Positions 15,798 through 24,779 of a stretch of DNA of 26,471 nucleotides are shown here, piece by piece. Source of the stretch: a virus. The position numbers and the translations under genes were made by a program. Every line of letters starts with the position of its first letter. Within the stretch, counting starts at the first letter, position 1. Below the pieces are notes generated by a model. The model did no database searches, had not been told where the DNA came from, and was given only the letters and a program-made list of their open reading frames with translations. The DNA lies in IMG/VR virus record IMGVR_UViG_3300043570_000098, positions 1 to 26,471 of that record; one strand, 5' to 3'.

Positions 15798-18700
15798 ATG
15801 GACGAACAAGTAATTGATGACTTATATAGTAGAGCAGTCTCAAAAGGTTATGCAAAAAGTAAAGGAGAGTTTGTTCAGTTACTTCATAGCGATAATGAAG
15901 TCTTTAACGATATGTATTCATACGTAAAAGAAAAAGGTTACCAAAAAACGCCTGATGACTTTTCATCTTTAGTTGGTAAAAAAAAAGTCGGTACGGAATC
16001 TCCTTTGGCAAATGGTTCTTTGGCTTCACAAAAACCTACTGAAACAGTTATTGTTGGTCCAATGGGGATGACGGGTTTGCAAAGAACAAAAGAATATAAG
16101 CCCGCAGACGAGTTTGAAGGTAAGGGCGTTGGGTATATTGTAGGAGATTTACTTAAGACGGCAGGAAAGGGTGCGGTTAAATTCCCTGCAGATGTTTTAG
16201 AAACAGCATCAATAGCAACTGCAGGAATAAAAAATTTAATAGCCAAGACGGGAGCAGTAGAAGAGTCCGATGCTTCAAAGTTTACCATATACAAGGGTGC
16301 TCAAGAATACAAAAAGTTATTAGATGAAGTAATCCCAACGGATAAAGATATTTCAAGTGGTTTTTGGGGACAAACTGCAAAGGCTATTGGTGAAATGGTT
16401 CCAATTATTCTATCAGGATTTACAGCAGGAGGAGCCAAAACAGTAGCTATGGCTGCAGCAAAGAAAGGAACAAAACTTGAGTCAGTTATAAACTATGGTA
16501 AGGGGTTGGCATCAAGAATGGCTACGCCTCAAGGTGCGTTAACAATTTCTCAAGTAGCTGCACCATCTTATGAGCAAGCTAAAAATGAAGGGGCTACAGA
16601 AAATGAAGCATTAACTTATGCTATTCAAAATGCGTTGGTTTCCTACCCAATAGAAATGCTTCCTGTAGACGGGTTGTTTAAAAGATTAGACAGGGCGTTG
16701 GTAGGGAACAAAGGAGTTGAAATTTTAAAAAGAGCGGTTATTGGCGGTTCCGAAGAAGCCATCACTGAAGGTATTCAGAATATATATGAGAATGTAAGTG
16801 CCAATCAAATTTATGGTACGACAAAAGAAATACTTGACGGTGTGGGTAATGCTTCTGCAGTTGGCGGAACTGTTGGTGCAATAATGAATGGTGTGCTTAC
16901 GGCTTTATTAGGAAGAAGAGCAAGGGCTACAACAACAGAGGAAAAAGAACAGTTAGATAAATCAATACAAGATGTAAAAGGGAAAGTAGAGCAAGTAGAC
17001 TCTAACAATAAAAAGTTTGTAGAAACTATTAATATTCTTGAGCAGTCTAAGCCAAGAACTTTAGCTTATGGTAGTGCAGAGTATAATTTTATGGAATCTA
17101 CTGACGGGAATCTTGAACTTGCACAGGATGATATAACTAAAGAACAAGCAGAAGGTATAATTAAAAATCTTTCAAGTACATATAAAAAGATTGAGTTTTC
17201 AGTTGAAGAGGTAGAGCCTGAAGACCCATATAAACCTACTACATATAAAGTTATTGGTAAACCAATTAAAACAGAACAAGATGCCATTCAAGAACAAACA
17301 ACAGATGAAAGCGTGCTACGCACAGAACAACCCGAAGTGGGATTGCAGCAAGTGGTCGAAGGAGACCAAGGACTTGAAGTCGCTGCCACAGGGACCCAAG
17401 AAGTCGCTCCTGAAAGTGGGACGCAAGAAGTAACGCCACCAATTAAAGAGGTTCACAATACTAATAATAATTTATCAGATATAGGAACTGAACAAGAATA
17501 TGCAAATTATCTTAAATCTATATTTCCAAATAGCAAAGTAAAAGACATAGTATATCATAGAAGCAATGAAAAGTTTGAAGAGTTTGATGATACCAAAAGA
17601 AATAAAGAAACAGGTAATCTTTTTGATTTTTCTAAAACAAAAGATAACGTTCAATATGGAGAAAATTTATATCCGGTTATTCTTAATGTAAATAATTTAG
17701 GAGAAGGATTTGTTTTGAATGAAGGAGTAGATGGAACAACAAGTGAGGTAATGGGTGGGGAAAAGATATATTCAGTACCAAATAGCGAACAAATTCATAT
17801 CTTAGGTAATAAAGCAGATATAGAAGGGTTTAAGAAATGGAAACAATCACAGCAAGTGTCTTCAAAGACACAAGCACCTAAGTTTGTTAGAGACATCTCT
17901 GCCCTTATTACTCCGGCTACAGTGCGTGGATTTAGTCCAATTACTGAAAGGATTAAGAAGTTGTCATTGAACTATGACAAACTTGTTAAGCAATACGCTA
18001 AAAAGAAAGACCCTAAAGTTCTTGCTAAAATAAAAACTGCGGAGACTCAAATATTAAATGATACCAAGCAGGAGATTATCGACTCAGTTGCACAAGTGGA
18101 TGGTGTGGCTGTTCAGTTTAAAGATACTAAGCGTGGTTTATGGGATAAGAAGTTTGAACCATCGTTCAATATGACTTTGTCAGTTAGTCCTCAGGCTGAT
18201 ACTAAAAAGTTAAGCGATTTATTATTTGACTTTGCAGAGAAGTATTCTCAAGATGCATTTATATTGGAAACTGAATCAGAGTTGCACGATGAATGGGTTG
18301 ATGGCAAAATAAATACACCTCTTTCTGAAAAAGATAGTAATGGATTAACTAATTATCCACAAATTATTTATACATTTGCTGAACCAATAACTGACGAACA
18401 ATTGTCAGACCTGTCTGTAGAGTTAGAAAACAATGGTATTGGTGCATTTAATATAAATAATAATGAACTTCAGGTATCAGTAATTTTTACGCAAGACCAA
18501 GATATTAATTTAACTAAAGATGAACAATATGAAGAACGAAAAAGAGATTACAAATCAAGACTTGAATCAACAGAAAACGCTGTCTTTTCCGTATTCGGAA
18601 GCAATGGAAATGGCTCGCTCGACATTCGCATCAAGAAATCTTCTTACCAAGGAGCAACCAATGAAGGCACCGATGACCAAACAAGACAATACGATAGGAG

Positions 18701-21700
18701 TGACGTTCTTAAAGCGTTCCAAGAGTCAACCACAAAAGTAGAAACACTTGCAGTTGAACTTGCTGACTTACGCCAAAAAGAAATAGACCTTCAAAAAGAA
18801 GGCAAAAAATTATCTCCTGAAGACCAAACTAGATTTAACGATTTAATTAAAAAGGTACAGCCCGTTGTACAGCGTACATTTGAGGCAAATAAAAAACTAT
18901 ATGAAGACGCTAAGGCTGAGGTAGAGGGTATCGCTCAAGATGCTATCTCTAAAGTTGACGCATCCATATCTCCATTCCCAATCAAACGTGCCGAGCGTGC
19001 ATCTGTTAAAGCTATCAGGTGGTATAATGCATTTACCGAAAAACTTGGTGATGGCTCACGTGTAAATATAGTAGTAGATACTGACGCTAATGCTGACAAA
19101 GTATTTAAATTTATTGACAAGAAGTATCCGGGTGATACAGGAGTAAGAAGAATCACTGAGACTACGGACCTAGGTTATCCAAAAAGACTTATTGAGATTC
19201 GTACATCTAATGGTACGCTTGCAGAAATTCAAGTGATTACTAATGAAGCCTATTTGGCTAAAGATGGCATCAAAGGATTTACCGGAGATGAGAAACAAAA
19301 AGCTACAGCTAAACAAAAATTAGACGCAGTACGTGCTCGTCTTGGTTGGAATATACCTGATGGGCTTGGTCATTATTTCTACGAAATTCAAAGAGATACC
19401 AATGTAGATGATACTTTAAGAGATGAAGCTGCAAGGTTAAGTGACTTATACTACGATGGATTTACTAATCCAAAGTCTACACTTGCTGAATCATTTATGA
19501 ATGATGTAGAAGCATTTAAAAATAATGTAGATGCTGCTGACAAATCACAATGGGACGTAGGCAATAATGGTAAGGCTCCACAATCTTTAATAGATTATAA
19601 ACCTGTTCAAGCTGAAGCTGTACTTATGATAGAAGAAGAGCAGTTTATTCCTATGAAAGCGTCTGAGGTTAAGAATGATGCGTTTACAAAAGACAACGCA
19701 ATAGACTATATTGAAGATGAAAAAGATACTGATAGCGGAAGAACTGTAACATATATCTCATCACTTACCGTTGAAGCACGTAATATAGATGGTGAACCTA
19801 TTGGAACAATAACAAAAATTACTGATGAAGATAAAATATTCTCATTTACTGCAACAGATATTGATGGTAATGAGATTAATTTTGATGGATTTGAGACATT
19901 AGGAGAAGCCAAGCAAGCACTTGCTGACAAGAATAATAAGATTCAGAAGAAAGAATTTGATAAAGAGCAAAAGAAGCAAGCTAAAGAAAAAGCTAAAGTT
20001 GAAGCTAAAAAAGCTAAAGCTAAAGCAAAGGCTCAGCCTACAGTGGAAGAACAAGTAACAGGTGCATTAGATGATTTACTTGCATTAGACCCTAACGATA
20101 AAACTACATTAAAGAAAATATCAAGCAGCCTTGACCAAGTAATTAAGGATATTAACAAGTTTGAGAAAGAAAATCTTGGTGTAAATATAGCATTGCCCAT
20201 AATGAAGACCATCATTAAAGCAATTAAGGTATTGGTTGACGCAGGTGTTGTATTGCAAGATGCAATTAAAAGAGTTGCCAAAGATAATAATGTAAATAGT
20301 CGTGATGTAATTGATGGTATCAATGCCATTAGTCAGATTGTTCCTATTCAATCTCAGTATGATGCATTAATGGTAAAGGCTGATGATTTAATTGCACGTC
20401 AAAAATCAAGAAATATAGCTGACGCTAAGATAGTATCTAACTTAGATACGTTTATTAGAAACTCAGATATTTATAAAGAGAGTAATGATGCACAGAAAAA
20501 GATAATGGAGCGTGAGAGTAGGCTTAAAATGGGAGTTAGCCCTAAGCGTGCCGTGTCAATTGGGCGTGTACTTGGTGCATTAAAAGATATTACCAATATA
20601 TCAAGAGAAGAAAAGATGCTTGTCATCAAGCAAATTAGAGACTTATCAAGAGATGCAGCTAAGGAATTAGCTAAGGATATTAGAGAAATGGCATCAAAAG
20701 GAAAGATTACATCAATCCAAGCCGCTAATATTGTATCAAGATTTGGCAAAGTAAATATGCTTAATGAGATTTCAGTGTCAAACTTTGTTGACTATATGGC
20801 TAAAGTATTTGCAAACGCAGAGTATGCTGATAAGATTGATGTAGCTAAGAGTAAGTTGAAGATGGCTAAGAAAAATATTGTTACCAAGATTGGTATTGCT
20901 GATGGTTTAGTTGGAAAATTAAATCAATTATTTTCTATGAATCCAACACTTATACCTAATGAATATCTTGGTCGTTACTTAGAATTAGTTGATATGTTTG
21001 GTGCAAGACAAGCAGTGCTTACGCTTGACGAGAAGTCTACAGTAACTAAAGATGTTCAAGCAATTCTTGATGAGATTGACAACGAGCAGTCAAAAGCTGA
21101 TGAGTTAGCTGATAGATTCAATGCTTCTGAGAATAAAGTATTTAAAGATGACGAGTTAGACTACGCAGCATCAATTAAAAAAATGCTTGACGGTAAAGAG
21201 ATTGACGAGAAGGAAGCAGATACTATGCGTAAATATAAAGAGGATATTGCTCCTCAGGTTGAAGAGACTGAACTTACTGAAGAAGAATTAGCGACAGAAA
21301 GAAAAGAACTAATTGACGCAGTAAAAAAATCTACCATTGATGGCTCCGGTCTTTCTACTAAAGATGAAAGAGATACAGTAAAAGAATTAAGCAGACTTAT
21401 TGGTACTGACGCAGTAGATGGCTTAACCAATACTGAATTAAAAAACCTGCTTAAAGTTATTGATAACATTAACAATAACTACTTACCTCACTACGGAGAA
21501 ATAATGTTAGAGAAGTTAGATGGAATTAATAATGATAAGGTTTTAACTAACGCTGTTGAGAAAGGTAAGATGTATAAGTTCTCTCAGTTGTATTCAAAAG
21601 TAAAAGCTGCAGTTGCAATGCAAGGAAGAACAGGTGTGTTAGAAATGATTAGAAGAAACCCTTTATTTTATATTGACCAATTATTTGGAAACTTTAAAAC

Positions 21701-24206
21701 GAAAGAAATATTTAATTCATTATTCAATGAGCCTGCAAAAGCTGTTGCTATATTTAAAAATCAATTAAATAGAGTTCAAAACATATTAGAGAAAGCAGAG
21801 CAAAAAGTTTCAAAGTCATTTAAACTTGACCCAAATAAGACAACAATGTCTAAGTTTAAGATGATGACCTATATGGTTCAGCTTGAATTTGAATCTAACA
21901 AAGGGAATAAAGAAGTAAATCCTGCATCTGAGTATTTAAAAGCTACCATCAAGCATATTGACGCAGGCAAGTCTCGATTTGGAGAACGTGACGCAGAAAT
22001 GCTGCAAAAAATACTTAATGAATTTGCTCCTGATGGCAACATTGACAACGAAAAATTGTATAATTCATTTAATCAAGCTGAGAAAGATGCCATTAAAGAT
22101 ATTCGTGGTATAAACGAATCACTAAGAGAGAAGGCTGAATTTACTGCAGCTATTATTCGTGGTGATAGGATTGACCCATTGAATAACTATGTACACTTGA
22201 ATGTATTACACGAGTATCAGCCAAATGATTTAACATCAGGCAGTGCGTTTGTAACTGAGTATAACAATGCGATGAGACCATCTACTAAAGCAAAGTCTTT
22301 GATAGCGAGAACAGGTAAAGTATCTCCATTGAACTTTGACGTATTTGCAAGTGCTCAGCGTGGTGCTAAGTTTGTATTGATGGATTACAATTTAACAAGA
22401 CCAATACGTACAGCTCGTAAGACAATCAATGGCACCATTGCTAATTTAGAAAGTAAAGGAAGAGTGCCTAAAGAAAAAAGACAAATAATAAATGCTATCA
22501 ATGCTGCATTTGAAGAAACTATTGAAGGATTATTGACAAATACATTCACTCAAGATTCATTTTTCGATATAGCTTCTGATTATATAAGCAGACAAGGATA
22601 CCGTGCAGTACTTGCAGGAACAAGTAGGTTTATATCTGAGTTAAGTTCAAACATTGGCTTTGCAGTAATTAGTGACCCTAAAGCACTTGCTACAGGTGTA
22701 AAATACAGAGGTGTTATTATGTCTTCTGATGCTCCTATGATAATGGAGAACTTAAAAAGTAAACAAACTAATAGAATATTCCCTACAGATACATTATCAG
22801 GAAGATTAGTCGATACGTCAATATTAGGTCAAGCAAGCGGTATTAGAGGTGCTGTATCAAAAAATCCTGTAAAAAATAAAATTCAGCAGATTTATAACTT
22901 ATCCGGTAAGAAATATGTTAATGCAGTTGAGCTTCAGGCTGATGCTTTAATATCTACACCGGATAAGGTTACTATGAGACCTATGTGGTTTGGAGCATTT
23001 GCTAATCAATTTTTAAATATAACAGGCAAAGAAGTTGACTTTGATAAGATTGCAGCAAATGATGAGGCATATATGGAAGAAAATAAAGAGGCTCTTGATA
23101 AAGCTACCGAGCTTGCAGATGAAAGGTCTGTAATGGTTGGAGCTACAGACAATCCATTTATGGGAATCTTAAAGGGAACTGTAAAACCTGACCAAAGTTC
23201 TTCATTAAAAGCATTTAATAACTTCAATAACTTTATGACAAAGTTCTTGATATTTGAATACGTTACAGCACGTACAGCTATTAATGCAGCGGTTGGTAAC
23301 GGTTCATTGACTAAGGAACAAGGTGGTGCTGTTCTTGGAGCGGTTGCAACACGTATGGTTTTGTATGGATTAGTTCTTCAAATGATGGGCACAGGTCTTA
23401 TGGGATTATTCTTTGATGATGATGAGCCTGAAACAGAAAAGTCATTTATGCAGAAACTTGGTCAAGCATTTGCTTCTGCATTTAGTTCATTATTAATTGG
23501 AAGAGACTTTGGTAATGCTATTAAGAATGTATTGAACTATGGAATAGAAGAAGCAAATGAAAAATACCTTGATTTTTTAAGAGAGGGAGAATATGACCCG
23601 TATAAAGACGGTATTGCTTATACATTAATACCAAGAGACGATAGCAGACAAACAGATTTAGGTAAACTGCTTATGAATATGGGAGGTTCTTATACACCTG
23701 CATTAAATACTGCTGCTCTTATCTTTAAAAAAGCAACAGAGAAAGAAAAAGTACAAGAAGAAGCTATTGCGAGGAGTGAAAGAGAACTTAAGGTAAGGGT
23801 TCCTCTTGAGGTATTAGGTAATGCAGGTCTTATTCCTTTGTATAAAGATATTCGTAAGGCTGTAATGAAAGATATGTATAAAGACCTTGAGAAAGCTGAG
23901 AAGACTAAAGGAGATAAAAAGAAAGTTGAATCTGAAAAACTTCAAGGATTTAAAAACCAAGAGGATATGAAACGTTATGATTACGACCTTTGGTATAGAA
24001 CATTCGGACCTGACGCTGTTGACTTTGATGCAAAGCAAGCAGAAAAAGCTATTAAGAAAACAAAAGATAGCTTGGAGAGAGCAATGAAAGATGAGATGTA
24101 TGACTATACTCCTAAATCTAAAAAAGGATTTGGCTCTTCAGGATTTGGTGGAACGCAAAGTAAAAGTAAAGGTGGATTTGGAACAAGTAAATTTGGTAAA
24201 AATTAA
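15798..24206 (+). CDS. Giant polyvalent, probably ejected, virion protein (2802 aa) with ART-like domain
   Basis: Seen, in order: residues 1-60, a small helical domain (DDLYSRAVSKGYAKSKGEF) whose SKGY/EKGYQKTPDDF motif occurs twice; 105-375, amphipathic and hydrophobic segments (MVPIILSGFTAGGAKTVAM, GGTVGAIMNGVLTALLG); ~500-548, an acidic low-complexity linker; ~565-685, an ADP-ribosyltransferase-like segment (VYHRSNEKFEEFD, QYGENLYPVILNV, then SEQIHILG); ~690-905, two alpha/beta units of unknown type; ~1058-1200, a conserved domain (RASVKAIRWYNAF, YPKRLIEIRTSNGTLAEIQV) resembling RelA/SpoT-type nucleotidyltransferases; ~1390-1412, a Lys/Ala linker; then long helices to ~2120; 2130-2560, a hydrophobic helical region resembling large-polyvalent-protein-associated domains (LPD38 type); and a Gly/Phe/Ser/Lys tail from ~2774. 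It is last of three cargo-like genes, so ejection into the host is inferred. I see no RNA polymerase DxDGD motif and no obvious lytic transglycosylase motif. Confidence 0.72.
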   Translation: MDEQVIDDLYSRAVSKGYAKSKGEFVQLLHSDNEVFNDMYSYVKEKGYQKTPDDFSSLVGKKKVGTESPLANGSLASQKPTETVIVGPMGMTGLQRTKEYKPADEFEGKGVGYIVGDLLKTAGKGAVKFPADVLETASIATAGIKNLIAKTGAVEESDASKFTIYKGAQEYKKLLDEVIPTDKDISSGFWGQTAKAIGEMVPIILSGFTAGGAKTVAMAAAKKGTKLESVINYGKGLASRMATPQGALTISQVAAPSYEQAKNEGATENEALTYAIQNALVSYPIEMLPVDGLFKRLDRALVGNKGVEILKRAVIGGSEEAITEGIQNIYENVSANQIYGTTKEILDGVGNASAVGGTVGAIMNGVLTALLGRRARATTTEEKEQLDKSIQDVKGKVEQVDSNNKKFVETINILEQSKPRTLAYGSAEYNFMESTDGNLELAQDDITKEQAEGIIKNLSSTYKKIEFSVEEVEPEDPYKPTTYKVIGKPIKTEQDAIQEQTTDESVLRTEQPEVGLQQVVEGDQGLEVAATGTQEVAPESGTQEVTPPIKEVHNTNNNLSDIGTEQEYANYLKSIFPNSKVKDIVYHRSNEKFEEFDDTKRNKETGNLFDFSKTKDNVQYGENLYPVILNVNNLGEGFVLNEGVDGTTSEVMGGEKIYSVPNSEQIHILGNKADIEGFKKWKQSQQVSSKTQAPKFVRDISALITPATVRGFSPITERIKKLSLNYDKLVKQYAKKKDPKVLAKIKTAETQILNDTKQEIIDSVAQVDGVAVQFKDTKRGLWDKKFEPSFNMTLSVSPQADTKKLSDLLFDFAEKYSQDAFILETESELHDEWVDGKINTPLSEKDSNGLTNYPQIIYTFAEPITDEQLSDLSVELENNGIGAFNINNNELQVSVIFTQDQDINLTKDEQYEERKRDYKSRLESTENAVFSVFGSNGNGSLDIRIKKSSYQGATNEGTDDQTRQYDRSDVLKAFQESTTKVETLAVELADLRQKEIDLQKEGKKLSPEDQTRFNDLIKKVQPVVQRTFEANKKLYEDAKAEVEGIAQDAISKVDASISPFPIKRAERASVKAIRWYNAFTEKLGDGSRVNIVVDTDANADKVFKFIDKKYPGDTGVRRITETTDLGYPKRLIEIRTSNGTLAEIQVITNEAYLAKDGIKGFTGDEKQKATAKQKLDAVRARLGWNIPDGLGHYFYEIQRDTNVDDTLRDEAARLSDLYYDGFTNPKSTLAESFMNDVEAFKNNVDAADKSQWDVGNNGKAPQSLIDYKPVQAEAVLMIEEEQFIPMKASEVKNDAFTKDNAIDYIEDEKDTDSGRTVTYISSLTVEARNIDGEPIGTITKITDEDKIFSFTATDIDGNEINFDGFETLGEAKQALADKNNKIQKKEFDKEQKKQAKEKAKVEAKKAKAKAKAQPTVEEQVTGALDDLLALDPNDKTTLKKISSSLDQVIKDINKFEKENLGVNIALPIMKTIIKAIKVLVDAGVVLQDAIKRVAKDNNVNSRDVIDGINAISQIVPIQSQYDALMVKADDLIARQKSRNIADAKIVSNLDTFIRNSDIYKESNDAQKKIMERESRLKMGVSPKRAVSIGRVLGALKDITNISREEKMLVIKQIRDLSRDAAKELAKDIREMASKGKITSIQAANIVSRFGKVNMLNEISVSNFVDYMAKVFANAEYADKIDVAKSKLKMAKKNIVTKIGIADGLVGKLNQLFSMNPTLIPNEYLGRYLELVDMFGARQAVLTLDEKSTVTKDVQAILDEIDNEQSKADELADRFNASENKVFKDDELDYAASIKKMLDGKEIDEKEADTMRKYKEDIAPQVEETELTEEELATERKELIDAVKKSTIDGSGLSTKDERDTVKELSRLIGTDAVDGLTNTELKNLLKVIDNINNNYLPHYGEIMLEKLDGINNDKVLTNAVEKGKMYKFSQLYSKVKAAVAMQGRTGVLEMIRRNPLFYIDQLFGNFKTKEIFNSLFNEPAKAVAIFKNQLNRVQNILEKAEQKVSKSFKLDPNKTTMSKFKMMTYMVQLEFESNKGNKEVNPASEYLKATIKHIDAGKSRFGERDAEMLQKILNEFAPDGNIDNEKLYNSFNQAEKDAIKDIRGINESLREKAEFTAAIIRGDRIDPLNNYVHLNVLHEYQPNDLTSGSAFVTEYNNAMRPSTKAKSLIARTGKVSPLNFDVFASAQRGAKFVLMDYNLTRPIRTARKTINGTIANLESKGRVPKEKRQIINAINAAFEETIEGLLTNTFTQDSFFDIASDYISRQGYRAVLAGTSRFISELSSNIGFAVISDPKALATGVKYRGVIMSSDAPMIMENLKSKQTNRIFPTDTLSGRLVDTSILGQASGIRGAVSKNPVKNKIQQIYNLSGKKYVNAVELQADALISTPDKVTMRPMWFGAFANQFLNITGKEVDFDKIAANDEAYMEENKEALDKATELADERSVMVGATDNPFMGILKGTVKPDQSSSLKAFNNFNNFMTKFLIFEYVTARTAINAAVGNGSLTKEQGGAVLGAVATRMVLYGLVLQMMGTGLMGLFFDDDEPETEKSFMQKLGQAFASAFSSLLIGRDFGNAIKNVLNYGIEEANEKYLDFLREGEYDPYKDGIAYTLIPRDDSRQTDLGKLLMNMGGSYTPALNTAALIFKKATEKEKVQEEAIARSERELKVRVPLEVLGNAGLIPLYKDIRKAVMKDMYKDLEKAEKTKGDKKKVESEKLQGFKNQEDMKRYDYDLWYRTFGPDAVDFDAKQAEKAIKKTKDSLERAMKDEMYDYTPKSKKGFGSSGFGGTQSKSKGGFGTSKFGKN
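17856..17871. repeat. 16-bp near-palindrome GTGTCTTCAAAGACAC
   Basis: Identical to the core of the capsid terminator hairpin (3643-3658), but here inside the coding region of the 2802-aa gene and without a T-tract. A third copy with one change, a perfect palindrome, is at 26151-26166. Confidence 0.75.
19966..20035 (+). repeat. Imperfect GCTAAA repeat encoding a Lys/Ala linker
   Basis: A run of alternating Lys and Ala/Glu codons built mostly from GCTAAA units encodes about 20 residues of EKAKVEAKKAKAKAKA type in the 2802-aa protein. It probably forms a single charged helix between the N-terminal enzymatic half and the C-terminal helical half. The repeat could expand or contract by slippage. 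Confidence 0.7.
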
Positions 24207-24217
24207 ATATAAATTGT

Positions 24218-24379
24218 ATGAAAGAAGGTTTAAAAATGATTAAGAGAGCCGATGGCTCTACATCAAAGCGTGGTTTGTGGGATAACATCCGTGCTAATGC
24301 AGGTAGTGGAAAGAAGCCAACTGCTGCAATGCTAAAGCAAGAAAAGATTATAAAGAAAAAAGAGGCTAAACGAACCTAA
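24218..24379 (+). CDS. Small basic conserved phage protein, 53 aa
   Basis: The ATG at 24218 lies 11 nt after the 2802-aa stop. The product is 53 aa, strongly basic (about 15 Lys/Arg), and contains KRADGSTSKRGLWDNIRANA followed by GSGKKPTAAMLKQEKIIKKK. I recognise this short motif from tiny proteins that recur next to virion genes in Bacteroidota phages; function is unknown. A second Met at position 7 is a possible alternative start. It is the last gene of the + block, and its final 14 bases overlap the 3' end of the opposing nuclease-like gene. The composition could suit DNA binding or packing with DNA, but no defined fold is visible. Confidence 0.68.
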   Translation: MKEGLKMIKRADGSTSKRGLWDNIRANAGSGKKPTAAMLKQEKIIKKKEAKRT

Positions 24380-24779
24380 CATACTTAAGTTCTTTCTGCT
24401 TATCATAGTACACCATCATCTCTAAGTCCGAGAACGAGTTTTCACGGGGAGGTCTCCCTCCCCACTTAATCTCTCCTTGTAATTTATTGGCTTTACCGTA
24501 GATGATACCATCTTCGCACGCCCATATAAGTACGGGCATAATTCTTTTGTCTATAAGTTTAACTAACTTTCTTGCTGATAGTGGAAGCGGGTATGCGTTG
24601 TGCATTGTACGGATACGACCCTTAACCTCTGCGTAGGCTATTAGATTTTTCTCTTTATCAAAGACCTTGTAGTCTATGTCCTGTGGGTCTAGTTTTTTAA
24701 ATGAACCTCCAAAGATGCTGACGAATAGTTCAATTGCTTTTTTCTCCCTGATTAAGTCTGTCTCCGTTTCAAAAGTCAT
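24366..24779 (-). CDS. PD-(D/E)XK-like nuclease, 137 aa
   Basis: Seen: residues 1-22 form a helix (ETDLIREKKAIELFVSIFGG) with Glu17 in the place of the helix-1 acidic residue. Asp36 follows in DIDYKVFD, and Glu51-Val-Lys53 stands in the strand LIAYAEVKGR. This E...D...ExK pattern is the PD-(D/E)XK metal-dependent nuclease signature. After it come a helix (SARKLVKLIDK) and strands PVLIWACEDGIIYG, as in the common fold, then WGGRPPREN. Such proteins cut DNA at branches, ends or sites in phage recombination or host-DNA attack; the substrate here is unknown. The start overlaps the end of the upstream 64-aa gene by 11 nt, and the 3' end overlaps the opposing gene by 14 bp. Activity is inferred from motif placement only. 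Confidence 0.68.
   Translation of the reverse strand: MTFETETDLIREKKAIELFVSIFGGSFKKLDPQDIDYKVFDKEKNLIAYAEVKGRIRTMHNAYPLPLSARKLVKLIDKRIMPVLIWACEDGIIYGKANKLQGEIKWGGRPPRENSFSDLEMMVYYDKQKELKYVRFV
24446..24463. other. GC-rich perfect hairpin inside nuclease gene
   Basis: GGGGAGG (24446-24452) and CCTCCCC (24457-24463) form a 7-bp all-matching stem with loop TCTC, a strong structure for this AT-rich sequence. No T-tract follows on either strand. On the coding (-) strand it encodes the WGGRPPR region. Confidence 0.6.

Noticed and set aside
18124-18150. KRGLWD segment in the giant protein resembling KRGLWDN of the 53-aa protein
   Set aside because: Only six residues match and the contexts differ; treated as coincidence.
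18520-18741. Second open frame of 73 aa inside the giant gene, possible frameshift or dual coding
   Set aside because: The main frame continues without interruption and looks protein-like throughout; the second frame has no recognisable features.
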